A stretch of 12,829 bases of DNA from JAMOBE01 sp039908285 (GCA_039908285.1 JAMOBE010000104.1:1-12829), one strand, 5' to 3'. Positions 1 to 7,702 are shown, counted from the first letter of the stretch. Numbers and translations: made by a program. Notes: generated by a model from the letters alone, not told the origin.

Positions 1-1780
1 CATCACCCTGGCTCCGGATCTGGCCGAGGCTCACGGCAGGGCCGGCGTGGTCCTGGAGGCCCTCGGGCGCCAGGAAGAAGCCGAGGCGAGCCTGCGGCAG
101 GCGGCGGCCCTCGACCCTGAGTACGGGGAGTGGCAAGGGCGCCTGGGAGCGCTCCTGCTGGATCGGGGGCGCGATGACGAGGCGCTGGTCCGCTTCGATC
201 GCGCCATCGCCCTGAAGGCGGTCGATGCCGGACTCCTGATCAATCGCGGGACGCTGCTGGGAGACCGGGGCCGATACGACGAGGCGATGAGCGATCTCCG
301 GCAGGCCTGTGATCTCGCCCCCGACCGTCCCGAGGCGTACATGGCCATGGGCAAGGTGCATGGCAAACAGCACCTCGCCGAGGCCGAGGCCTGCTTTCGC
401 CGGGTGGTGGAGTTGTGGCCCGAGCATGCCGAGGCACACTACAATATCGGCAACGCCCTGTGGCTTCAGGGAGCGTTCGCCGAAGCGATCGCCAGTTTCC
501 GGCGGGCGATCGACATCAAACCGGATTTTCTGACGGCGCGGGTCAATCTGATTTACAGTCTCGACACGGATCCCGCGCAGTCCCTCGCCGATCAGCAGGC
601 GGAGCGTCGCGCCTTTCACCAATTCCATATCGCCCACGGCGTCGTTGCCGCCCAGTCCCATGACAACCATCCCGATCCTGACCGGCCGATACGCATCGGG
701 TACGTGTCGTCCGACTTCAGGGATCATTCCGCAGCCTTCGTGATGGGGCCGGTGCTCTTCAACCACGATCGCGACCGCTTCATCGTCCACTGCTATTCGG
801 GCGTGGCCGTCGAGGACAAGATGACCGAACGCTTTCGCAGTCGTGCGTCGGTGTGGCGGCGCACGGAGACGCTGTCCGACCAGGCACTGGCGGACCTGAT
901 CAGGGCTGACGGCATCGACATCCTGGTGGACCTTTCCGGCTATACGTCGTCCTGCCGGCTGCTGGTGTTCGCGCGAAAGCCGGCTCCGGTGCAGGTGACC
1001 GCCTGGGGCTGCGCCCATGGCACCGGCCTGTCGACGGTGGATGCCTTTTTCGCCGACCCGGTCTACATACCGCCTGAGGATCGGCATCTCTTTGCCGAGT
1101 CCATCATCGACCTGCCGTCCTTCATGCCGTTCTGGACGCCTGACAGCGCACCGGCGGTGGCTCCCCCCCCGGCGCTCAAGGCGGGGCACATCACTTTCGG
1201 CTGCTTCAATCGAATTACGAAGATAACGCCGCAGGCCATTGCTCTATGGGCAGAAATTTTGAATGTAGTTACGGGATCACGGTTTCTGGTGAAGGACTCC
1301 ATGCTCGATGATATCCCGAGCCATCGTCAACGGATCGAGACCCTCTTCGCTGGGCATGGCGTGGACACGAGCCGGCTTGGACTGCTGGGGCGGACGGGCC
1401 ACGTGGACCACCTGGCCGCCTATGGCCGGGTGGACATCGGCCTCGATCCCTTTCCCCAGAATGGAGGGGTGTCCACCCTGGAGGCGTTGTGGATGGGGGT
1501 GCCGGTGGTGGCCCTGATGGGCACGACGCCGACGGGACGGGCCAGCGCCGCCATCAATACCGGGATCGGGCTCGACCGTTTCGTCGCCGCAACGCCGGAG
1601 GCCTACCGGGACATCGCCATCGCCGCGGCCAGCGATCTCGCCGGCCTCGCCGACCTGCGGGGGTCACTGCGTCGGCGCGTCGCCACCTCGCCGTTCGGGG
1701 ACCATGCACGGTATGTCCGTGCCGCCGAGGATGCCTACCGCACCCTGTGGCGCCGCTGGTGCGCCGGTCGTGGTCGCTGA
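1..1780 (+). CDS. TPR-containing O-GlcNAc-transferase-like protein (GT41 type), 5' partial
   Basis: The reading frame is open from base 2, and the first codons already encode TPR sequence, so the true start lies left of the window; the GTG at base 47 is internal. About five 34-residue TPR units run to roughly base 550, followed by a catalytic region from about base 690. That region matches the OGT/SPINDLY family: an R-I-G-Y-V-S-S-D-F-R-D-H motif whose His (codon 725-727) aligns with catalytic His498 of human OGT, a Lys in F-N-R-I-T-K-I (codon 1220-1222) aligning with Lys842, and a D-P-F-P-Q-N-G-G nucleotide-sugar loop. The family transfers a sugar from a UDP-sugar to Ser/Thr of proteins; TPRs usually select the acceptor. 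Donor and acceptor here are unknown. The motif equivalent to human N-G-H-T-T-G-M-D reads N-G-G-V-S-T-L-E. A C8 tract (1163-1170) and an AT-rich patch (about 1205-1290) stand out. It is followed at once by a paralogue. Confidence 0.9.
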   Translation, partial: ITLAPDLAEAHGRAGVVLEALGRQEEAEASLRQAAALDPEYGEWQGRLGALLLDRGRDDEALVRFDRAIALKAVDAGLLINRGTLLGDRGRYDEAMSDLRQACDLAPDRPEAYMAMGKVHGKQHLAEAEACFRRVVELWPEHAEAHYNIGNALWLQGAFAEAIASFRRAIDIKPDFLTARVNLIYSLDTDPAQSLADQQAERRAFHQFHIAHGVVAAQSHDNHPDPDRPIRIGYVSSDFRDHSAAFVMGPVLFNHDRDRFIVHCYSGVAVEDKMTERFRSRASVWRRTETLSDQALADLIRADGIDILVDLSGYTSSCRLLVFARKPAPVQVTAWGCAHGTGLSTVDAFFADPVYIPPEDRHLFAESIIDLPSFMPFWTPDSAPAVAPPPALKAGHITFGCFNRITKITPQAIALWAEILNVVTGSRFLVKDSMLDDIPSHRQRIETLFAGHGVDTSRLGLLGRTGHVDHLAAYGRVDIGLDPFPQNGGVSTLEALWMGVPVVALMGTTPTGRASAAINTGIGLDRFVAATPEAYRDIAIAAASDLAGLADLRGSLRRRVATSPFGDHARYVRAAEDAYRTLWRRWCAGRGR

Positions 1781-1786
1781 GGCGCC

Positions 1787-3859
1787 ATGGCGGACGTCAC
1801 TCACATGCTGGCCCAGGCGGTGCGTCTGCACCGGGGCGGCCGTCTGGAGGCGGCGGAGGCGGCCTATCGCCGGATTCTCGAGACCGTCCCCGACGAGCCG
1901 GACGCCCTGCAGCTCCTTGGCGCCATCGCCCGCGCGCGGGGGGAGAACGACGTCGCGGCGAGGCTGATCGGGCAGGCGGTCCAACTGGGCTGCGACCGGG
2001 CGGAGGCCCACTACAACCTGGGGGGAGCGCTTCTCGATCTTGGCTACCGGGCGGAGGCGGTGGCCTCGTTCCAGCGGGCCGTCGCCGTCAGGCCCAATTA
2101 TGCCGAGGCCTGTTTCCTCCTCGGCACTACCCTCGACCGGCTGGGCCAGCCGGCGCGGGCGGTCGAGGCGTTGCGGCGTGCCGTCGCCATCCGTCCCGAC
2201 TACGCCGACGCCCACAACAACCTCGGCAATTGCCTGCTGCGCCTCGGGCGGAACGAGGAGGCACTGGCCTGCTATCGTCGCTGCCTGGAACTGAAGCCGG
2301 ACTCCCACGAGGTCATCGGCAACATCGGCAATGCCCTGAAGGCGCTGGGACACCCGCGGGAAGCGATGGCGAGCTATGTGCGCGCCATCAAGACAAAGCC
2401 AGAGTATGCAGAGGGACACAACAACCTCGGCATGGCCTTCTTCGAGCAGAACAAGCACGGTCTGGCCGCACACTGCTTCCGCAAGGCGATCGCCCTGCGG
2501 CCGGACTATGCCGAGGCCATCAACAACCTGGGCATCGCCCTGCACGCACTTGGCGACTCGGAGGCGGCAGGCGAGCTGTTCCTTCGGGCCATGGCGCAGC
2601 GGCCCAGCTACCGGCGCGCCCATTCGCAGTACCTGTTCAATCTCGACTTCGACCTCCGGCAGACGGTGGCCAGTCAGCAGATCGAGCGCTGGCGCTGGTA
2701 CAAGCGCCATGCCCTGTGCCACGCGACCGCCATCCGGCCGCACCGCAATGATCGCGATCCCGAGCGGCGGCTGAAGATTGGCTACGTAGGGGCCGACTTT
2801 CGCCAGCATTCGGCGGCCTACGTGTTCGGCCTGGTACTGCGCCATCACGACCCGTCGCGCGTCGAGGTTCACATCTATTCCGGAAATCGCAATAACGACG
2901 AGAAGACGGAAAGCTTTCGCCGCGGCGGCGCCGTGTGGCGCGATACGCTGCGACTCGAGGACGAGGCGCTGACGTCCCTCATCCGCGAGGACGGCATCGA
3001 CATCCTGGTGGACCTGGCGGGCCACTCCCAGGGCAACCGGTTGCAGGTGTTCGCGTCCAAGGCGGCGCCCGTTCAGGTGTCCGGGTGGGGGCACTGCAAC
3101 GGGTCGGGACTGCCCACCATGAATGGCCTGCTGGCCGATCCGGTCTATATCCCCCCGCCGCTGCGACGACACTTCGTTGAAAGAGTGATCGACCTGCCCT
3201 GCGTCCTCAGTTACGACCCGCCAGCCTATGCGCCCGAGGTGGGGCCGCTGCCGGCGATCGAGGCCGGTCATGTCACCTTCGGCTGCCTAAACCGTCGCTC
3301 GAAAATCAGCGGCTATGTGCTTGGTCTATGGGCAAAAATCATGGCCGCCGTTCCCGGCTCACGACTGCTGGTCAAGGATGTGGCGCTGGATGATCCACTG
3401 GGGCGGAAGGGGATGCTGGCGGCGATGACCAGGCGGGGCGTTCCCGTGGACCGGGTCGATCTCGTCGGCGCCACCAGGCATGCCGGCCACCTGGCGGCCT
3501 ATGGCACGGTGGACGTGGCGCTGGATCCCTATCCCATGAGCGGGGGCACCTCCACCCTGGAGTCCCTGTGGATGGGCGTGCCGGTGGTGTCACTGGCCGG
3601 CGAGATTCCTGCCAGCCGGCTTGGGGCCGCCATCAACCACGCCGCGGGGCTGCCGGACTTCACCGCCGAGTCGCCGGAGCACTACGTGGACATCGCGGTG
3701 CATGTCGCCCGGGACGTGGACCGGCTCAGCGACCTGCGAAGTCGCCTGCGGGGCCAGCTTGCGGCGTCACCGATCTGCGACGGACCGGCCTACGCCGGGG
3801 CGGTGGAGGCCGTCTACCGCGACCTGTGGCGGCGGTGGTGCGTCGGCGGCGGAGCGTAG
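1787..3859 (+). CDS. TPR-containing O-GlcNAc-transferase-like protein (GT41 type), complete paralogue
   Basis: A complete 690-residue protein. The ATG lies 6 bases after the upstream stop, and a GAGG (1779-1782) overlapping that stop gives a ribosome site 4 bases before it, so translation is probably coupled. Eight TPR units fill residues ~5-275, several with textbook N-N-L-G and P-D-Y-A-E-A signatures. The catalytic region starts near residue 329: L-K-I-G-Y-V-G-A-D-F-R-Q-H (H341, like human OGT His498), K506 in R-R-S-K-I (like Lys842), and D-P-Y-P-M-S-G-G-T-S-T-L-E (585-592) in place of the human H-T-T-G-M-D loop. The usual G-Y-P-G-T-(S/T)-G motif is replaced by W-G-H-C-N-G-S-G. The protein is probably cytosolic, since no signal peptide or membrane helix is seen. 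Transfer of a sugar to Ser/Thr of a protein is the likely activity; flagellin or other surface proteins are possible acceptors, but nothing in the window proves it. It ends in W-R-R-W-C like its neighbour. Confidence 0.92.
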   Translation: MADVTHMLAQAVRLHRGGRLEAAEAAYRRILETVPDEPDALQLLGAIARARGENDVAARLIGQAVQLGCDRAEAHYNLGGALLDLGYRAEAVASFQRAVAVRPNYAEACFLLGTTLDRLGQPARAVEALRRAVAIRPDYADAHNNLGNCLLRLGRNEEALACYRRCLELKPDSHEVIGNIGNALKALGHPREAMASYVRAIKTKPEYAEGHNNLGMAFFEQNKHGLAAHCFRKAIALRPDYAEAINNLGIALHALGDSEAAGELFLRAMAQRPSYRRAHSQYLFNLDFDLRQTVASQQIERWRWYKRHALCHATAIRPHRNDRDPERRLKIGYVGADFRQHSAAYVFGLVLRHHDPSRVEVHIYSGNRNNDEKTESFRRGGAVWRDTLRLEDEALTSLIREDGIDILVDLAGHSQGNRLQVFASKAAPVQVSGWGHCNGSGLPTMNGLLADPVYIPPPLRRHFVERVIDLPCVLSYDPPAYAPEVGPLPAIEAGHVTFGCLNRRSKISGYVLGLWAKIMAAVPGSRLLVKDVALDDPLGRKGMLAAMTRRGVPVDRVDLVGATRHAGHLAAYGTVDVALDPYPMSGGTSTLESLWMGVPVVSLAGEIPASRLGAAINHAAGLPDFTAESPEHYVDIAVHVARDVDRLSDLRSRLRGQLAASPICDGPAYAGAVEAVYRDLWRRWCVGGGA

Positions 3860-3860
3860 G

Positions 3861-4208
3861 TCAGGGGGCCTTCGTAGGCGGTGCCGGAACCAGGATCACC
3901 TGCGGCGCCTGCTGCCTGGTGGCGGTGATGGCATTGGCGATGGCGGAGGTCTGGGCGGCCATTTCCATCCGCATCGCCCGCATTTCCTCACTCAGCCGGG
4001 AGGGAATGGCGTCCACCTTGGCCTCGAGGGCGTCCATCCTGGCCTCGACGCGGTCGACGCGGCTGATGGTGAAGATGGAGAACGTGGCGATCACGCCGAT
4101 GACCGCGATCACCAGGGTGATGAGCTGCCACGTGGTCGGCATGGCCGCCAGCCGCCCCTCGATGCTGGCAAGCCGCTGGTCCGTCGCTGCGCGCCAAATG
4201 TCATCCAT
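3861..4208 (-). CDS. Small membrane-anchored coiled-coil protein, unknown function
   Basis: A 115-residue protein I do not recognise. A short amphipathic N-terminus (1-26) precedes one strong membrane helix (about 27-49, T-W-Q-L-I-T-L-V-I-A-V-I-G start). A charged heptad-like segment follows (about 51-100, with D-R-V-E-A-R-M-D-A-L-E-A-K-V-D), then a short Pro-rich tail. A membrane-tethered coiled coil is likely; the function is unknown. I chose the ATG at 4208 over an in-frame ATG at 4307 because the extra 33 codons use many codons rare in this genome (agg, ata, aaa, agt, gga) and look non-coding. A GGAGG lies only one base before the chosen ATG, too close for an ideal ribosome site, so the start stays uncertain. 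It lies about 105 bases downstream of trpE on the same strand and may be the last gene of that unit. Its stop is one base from the stop of the convergent glycosyltransferase. Confidence 0.7.
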   Translation of the reverse strand: MDDIWRAATDQRLASIEGRLAAMPTTWQLITLVIAVIGVIATFSIFTISRVDRVEARMDALEAKVDAIPSRLSEEMRAMRMEMAAQTSAIANAITATRQQAPQVILVPAPPTKAP

Positions 4209-4313
4209 GCCTCCATGATGACCCCCGCCGGCACCGTTTTCAAGGGACGCGGCCGACGGCGCGTCTTTGTGGAGTTCACTGAAGCGTTTTATCCTGAATT
4301 CCGGCATGGAGGA

Positions 4314-5816
4314 TCATCCGGCGGCGAAGCGCACGGCTTCCTCGGCGGCGCGGACCAGGGCGCGGGCCTTGTTGTTGGACTCCTGGAACTCCATCTCCGG
4401 GTCGCTGTCGGCGACGATGCCGCCGCCGGCCTGCACCACCATCACCCCGTCCTTGACCAGGGCGGTGCGCAGGGCGATGCAGGTGTCCATGGTCCCGTTG
4501 GCGGCGATGTAGCCGATGGCTCCGGCATAGAAGCTGCGCCGTTCCGGCTCCAGTTCGTCGATGATCTCCATCGCCCGCACCTTGGGCGCGCCGGACACCG
4601 TCCCGGCCGGGAAGCCGGCCATCAGCGCCGCCATGGCGTCGTGTTCCGACGCCAGAACTCCTTCCACGTTCGAAACGATATGCATGACGTGGGAGTAGTA
4701 CTCGATATGCATCTGCTCGGTTACGGTCACGGTGCCGACCTTGGCGACGCGGCCCACGTCGTTGCGGCCGAGGTCCAGCAGCATCAGGTGCTCGGCCAGT
4801 TCCTTGGGATCGGCCAGCAGTTCCTGGGCCAGAGCGCGGTCGTGCTCGGCGTCGGCGCCACGGGGGCGGGTGCCGGCGATGGGGCGGATGGTGACCCGGC
4901 CGTCGCGCAGCCGCACCAGGATCTCGGGACTCGACCCCACCAGGGAGAAGGTCCCGAAATCCAGGAAGAACAGGAACGGCGACGGATTGGTACGCCGCAG
5001 TGCCCGATACAGCGCAAACGGCGGCAGGCGGAACGGCACCCGCAGCCGCTGCGACAGCACCACCTGGAAGATGTCCCCGGCGAGGATGTACTCCTTCGCC
5101 CGCGCCACCATGGCGTGAAAGGCCTCGCGGGGCATGTTGGAGACCGGTTTCGGCTCGACGACGGCCTCCGTCGCCGTGTCACGGCGATAGGGCAGGCTGC
5201 GGCCGAAATCGGCGACGATGTCACCCAATAGCTCGCGAGCCGCCGCATGGGCCGCGGCGGCGGTGACGCCCTCCCGCGGGCGGACCGGGGTGACGAGGGT
5301 GACCACGTCGTCGATGGTGTCGAAGATGGCCATCACCGTCGGCCGCAGGAAGATGCCGTCGGGAATCCCGAGGGTGTCCGGGTTGCCGTCCGGCAGTTTT
5401 TCCGCCAGCCGCACCATGTCGTAGCCCATGTAGCCCACCAGCCCGGCGGCCATCGGCGGCAGGCCGGGCGGCAGGTCGATGCGGGACTCCGCCACCAGCG
5501 CCCGCAGCGACGCCAGGGTGGGCTCCGCCGCGGGTTCGAAGGCGTCGGGCTCGGTCCTGGCCTGGCGGTTGATCTCGGCCCGATTGCCGAAGCAGCGCCA
5601 GATGAGGTCCGGCCTGAGGCCGATGATGGAGTAGCGGCCGCGAATCGACCCCTTTTCCACCGACTCGAGAAGGAAGCTGTTGGGACGGCCGTCGGCCAGC
5701 TTCAGCATGGCCGAGACGGGGGTTTCCAGGTCCGCCACCAGCGTGGTCCACACCACCTGGGGGCGCCCCTGGTCATAGGCGGCGGCGAAGTCGTCGCGAT
5801 CGGGATGGACCTTCAC
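4314..5816 (-). CDS. trpE: Anthranilate synthase component I
   Basis: TrpE converts chorismate to anthranilate, the first committed step of tryptophan synthesis, using ammonia passed on from the TrpG glutaminase. The 500-residue length is normal for a stand-alone TrpE. The N-terminal L-L-E-S motif (49-52) with G-R-Y-S-I-I-G belongs to the tryptophan feedback site. The chorismate-binding core carries I-R-P-I-A-G-T-R-P-R-G (around residue 312), F-P-A-G-T-V-S-G-A-P-K-V-R-A-M-E (around 400-415) and G-G-G-I-V-A-D-S-D-P-E-x-E (around 460-475). There is no C-terminal glutaminase domain, so it is not the fused TrpEG seen in some relatives. The start is a GTG at 5816, with a GGAG (complement of 5827-5830) about 10 bases upstream, inside the end of ppiD; the genes are 7 bases apart and probably co-transcribed. 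No Trp-rich leader peptide fits in that gap. trpG does not follow. Confidence 0.97.
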   Translation of the reverse strand: MKVHPDRDDFAAAYDQGRPQVVWTTLVADLETPVSAMLKLADGRPNSFLLESVEKGSIRGRYSIIGLRPDLIWRCFGNRAEINRQARTEPDAFEPAAEPTLASLRALVAESRIDLPPGLPPMAAGLVGYMGYDMVRLAEKLPDGNPDTLGIPDGIFLRPTVMAIFDTIDDVVTLVTPVRPREGVTAAAAHAAARELLGDIVADFGRSLPYRRDTATEAVVEPKPVSNMPREAFHAMVARAKEYILAGDIFQVVLSQRLRVPFRLPPFALYRALRRTNPSPFLFFLDFGTFSLVGSSPEILVRLRDGRVTIRPIAGTRPRGADAEHDRALAQELLADPKELAEHLMLLDLGRNDVGRVAKVGTVTVTEQMHIEYYSHVMHIVSNVEGVLASEHDAMAALMAGFPAGTVSGAPKVRAMEIIDELEPERRSFYAGAIGYIAANGTMDTCIALRTALVKDGVMVVQAGGGIVADSDPEMEFQESNNKARALVRAAEEAVRFAAG

Positions 5817-5823
5817 GGCGTCG

Positions 5824-7692
5824 TCACTCCTCGAGCACGCGGCGATTCACGGAGACCTTGTACTTGCGCCCGAGCGCCGCCGTGAACTCGGCGGCCAGGT
5901 CGTCGGCCATCGAGGCGCGGATCTCGTTGCTGACGGCGGTGACGCCGACGGCATCGTCCGCCGGATCGGCGGGAATAACCTCGGCCAGGCGGATCACCAG
6001 ATACCCGTCGGGTCCGGGAGCCATCGCCACCTCGCCGGTTTTGAGCTGGAACAGCTGGGACACGAGGGCCACCGGCAGCTTGCCGCTCAGGTCACCCGTG
6101 CGGGGCAGGGGGGGGGTGGTGCTGAGGGAGACGCCGTTGCCGATGGCGACGGTCCACGCGCCCTTGCCGGCACGAAGCTCGCCGAGGATGGACTCGGCCT
6201 TGCGACGGGCGGCGTCGTCACGCTGGGCCTTGGTCCAGCCATCGATCACCTGGGTCCGGACCTCATCCAGCGGCCGGAGTCGCGACGGCGTGACGCCATC
6301 GACGCGGGCGACGAAGTAGCCGTCATCCGACTCGACAAGCTGGCCGTCCCGGCCCTCCTGGAGCGAGAACACCGTCGGCAGGAACTCCTTCAGCTTCGGC
6401 AAGCCGGCCACGGGCTTTCCGTCGGGGGCCTTGCCGGAGCGATCCGTCGCCGCCACCTTGAGCGACTTCAGATTGAGGGTCCGCGCCGCGTCATCGAGGC
6501 TGGCACCGCCCGCCAGGGCATCTTCCACCTGGTTGGACAGCTTGTAGACGAGATCGACGGCCTTTTCCTTCGCCAGTTCCTCCTCGATGGCCTTGCGCAC
6601 CTCGGCCAGGGGCTTGACGACTTCGGGCTGGGAGCCGGCGACTCGGAACAGGTGCCACCCCAGGGGGCTCTGCACCGGCTGGCTGGTCTCGCCGGTCTTC
6701 AGGGCGAACACGGCGTCGGCCAGTTCGTCCGGCAGATCGGCGCGAGCGACCCACCCCAGCTCCTGGACTCCACTGCCGGCACCGGCGGTCGTCGCCGCGT
6801 CCTTGAGCGGGCGTCCCTGGCCCACCAGGGCCAGCACCTTGTCGGCCTGTTCGCGGGAGGTCAGCAGTACCTGGGCGACGTCGCGCCGCTCCGGCGTCCG
6901 GTAGTCGTCCTGGTGGCTGGCATAGGCCTCGGCCACCATCTCCTCGGTCAGGGTCACCAGGGAGGCCACCGTGGCCGGCGTGACCAGCAGGGCGGTGACG
7001 GCGCGGTATTCGGGGGCCGTGAAGGTCTCGGCGTGGGCGCCGTGGTAGGCCTCCAGCGCCGCCTGATCGGGGGCCGGCGGGGCCGGCATGGCCGAAGCCA
7101 GGACGGTGACGGCGTCGGCCACCCGCTTTTCCTGGCGATGGCGATAGAGGGTGTCCACCAGATCCCTCGGCGGAGCCGCGCCCAGCGACACCGGCTCGAT
7201 CAACTGGCGGCGGATGATGTCGCGGCGCAAAAGGTGGAGATAGCCCTCCTCCGTGTAGCCATTGGCGGCCAGGATCTGGCGGAAACGGTCGCGGTCGAAC
7301 CGCCCCTCGGCGTTCAGGAACTCCTTCCGGCGCTCCACGGCGCCGCGGACGACGGCGTCGGGGGCGACCACGCCAAGCTCCCGTGACGCCATGTCGATGG
7401 TCGCCTGGCTCACCAGCCGCTGGACGGTCTGGTTCATCAGGCCCATGCGCTGAGCCTCCTCGGCGGTGAGCTGGGGGCCGAGCATGGCCCGCAACCGCGA
7501 GACATCGCGGTTGAACTCCTCGCGCACCGCCCGCGGGTGGAACGTGATGTCACCCACCTGGATGGCGGCGACCCTGTCGGTTCCGCCCCTGACGAAGTCC
7601 TCGATCCCCCAGACGCCGAAACTCAGCACCAGGAGGGCGAAAAAGAACTTGGCGACCCAGGAACTGGCCGATCGTCTGAGTGTGTCGAGCAT
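5824..7692 (-). CDS. ppiD: Peptidyl-prolyl cis-trans isomerase / periplasmic chaperone, PpiD (SurA-like) family
   Basis: A 622-residue protein, almost exactly the length of E. coli PpiD (623). A short cytoplasmic N-terminus is followed by one membrane helix (about residues 12-30, W-V-A-K-F-F-F-A-L-L-V-L), placing the rest in the periplasm. Next come a SurA-N-like chaperone region, a parvulin (PpiC-type) domain at about 262-355 (beginning E-R-R-D-V-A-Q-V-L-L and ending G-W-H-L-F-R-V), and a second chaperone-like region. The family assists folding of exported proteins near the Sec translocon; whether this parvulin domain is catalytically active cannot be judged here. I chose the ATG at 7692 because the membrane anchor begins right after it; the frame stays open far upstream, but that part is antisense to tpiA and crosses the intergenic repeat. 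An AGGA sits only 2 bases before the ATG. A run of nine C on the coding strand (6108-6116) lies near codon 526. trpE follows 7 bases downstream. Confidence 0.9.
   Translation of the reverse strand: MLDTLRRSASSWVAKFFFALLVLSFGVWGIEDFVRGGTDRVAAIQVGDITFHPRAVREEFNRDVSRLRAMLGPQLTAEEAQRMGLMNQTVQRLVSQATIDMASRELGVVAPDAVVRGAVERRKEFLNAEGRFDRDRFRQILAANGYTEEGYLHLLRRDIIRRQLIEPVSLGAAPPRDLVDTLYRHRQEKRVADAVTVLASAMPAPPAPDQAALEAYHGAHAETFTAPEYRAVTALLVTPATVASLVTLTEEMVAEAYASHQDDYRTPERRDVAQVLLTSREQADKVLALVGQGRPLKDAATTAGAGSGVQELGWVARADLPDELADAVFALKTGETSQPVQSPLGWHLFRVAGSQPEVVKPLAEVRKAIEEELAKEKAVDLVYKLSNQVEDALAGGASLDDAARTLNLKSLKVAATDRSGKAPDGKPVAGLPKLKEFLPTVFSLQEGRDGQLVESDDGYFVARVDGVTPSRLRPLDEVRTQVIDGWTKAQRDDAARRKAESILGELRAGKGAWTVAIGNGVSLSTTPPLPRTGDLSGKLPVALVSQLFQLKTGEVAMAPGPDGYLVIRLAEVIPADPADDAVGVTAVSNEIRASMADDLAAEFTAALGRKYKVSVNRRVLEE
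6108..6116. repeat. Nine-base homopolymer (G9 / C9) inside ppiD
   Basis: The plus strand shows nine consecutive G, read as C9 in the ppiD coding strand, across the T-P-P-L-P codons. It is the longest homopolymer I see in the window. It lies late in the gene, so a slip would alter roughly the last hundred residues. Confidence 0.9.
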
Positions 7693-7702
7693 GGTCCTGC
7701 CG

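Noticed and set aside
1664..3271. A 535-codon open frame on the minus strand opposite the second glycosyltransferase.
   Set aside because: It is a shadow of a well-supported coding frame with clear TPR and GT41 motifs. High GC leaves antisense frames open, and its product has no recognisable domain.
4209..4307. A longer start (ATG at 4307) for the small membrane protein.
   Set aside because: The extra codons are AT-rich at third positions, unlike the rest of the gene, and no ribosome site precedes that ATG. It is kept only as an alternative.
3621..5231. A 536-codon plus-strand open frame crossing the end of the glycosyltransferase, the small membrane gene and half of trpE.
   Set aside because: It spans three genes in the wrong frame or strand, and the product is low-complexity Gly/Arg/His-rich sequence.
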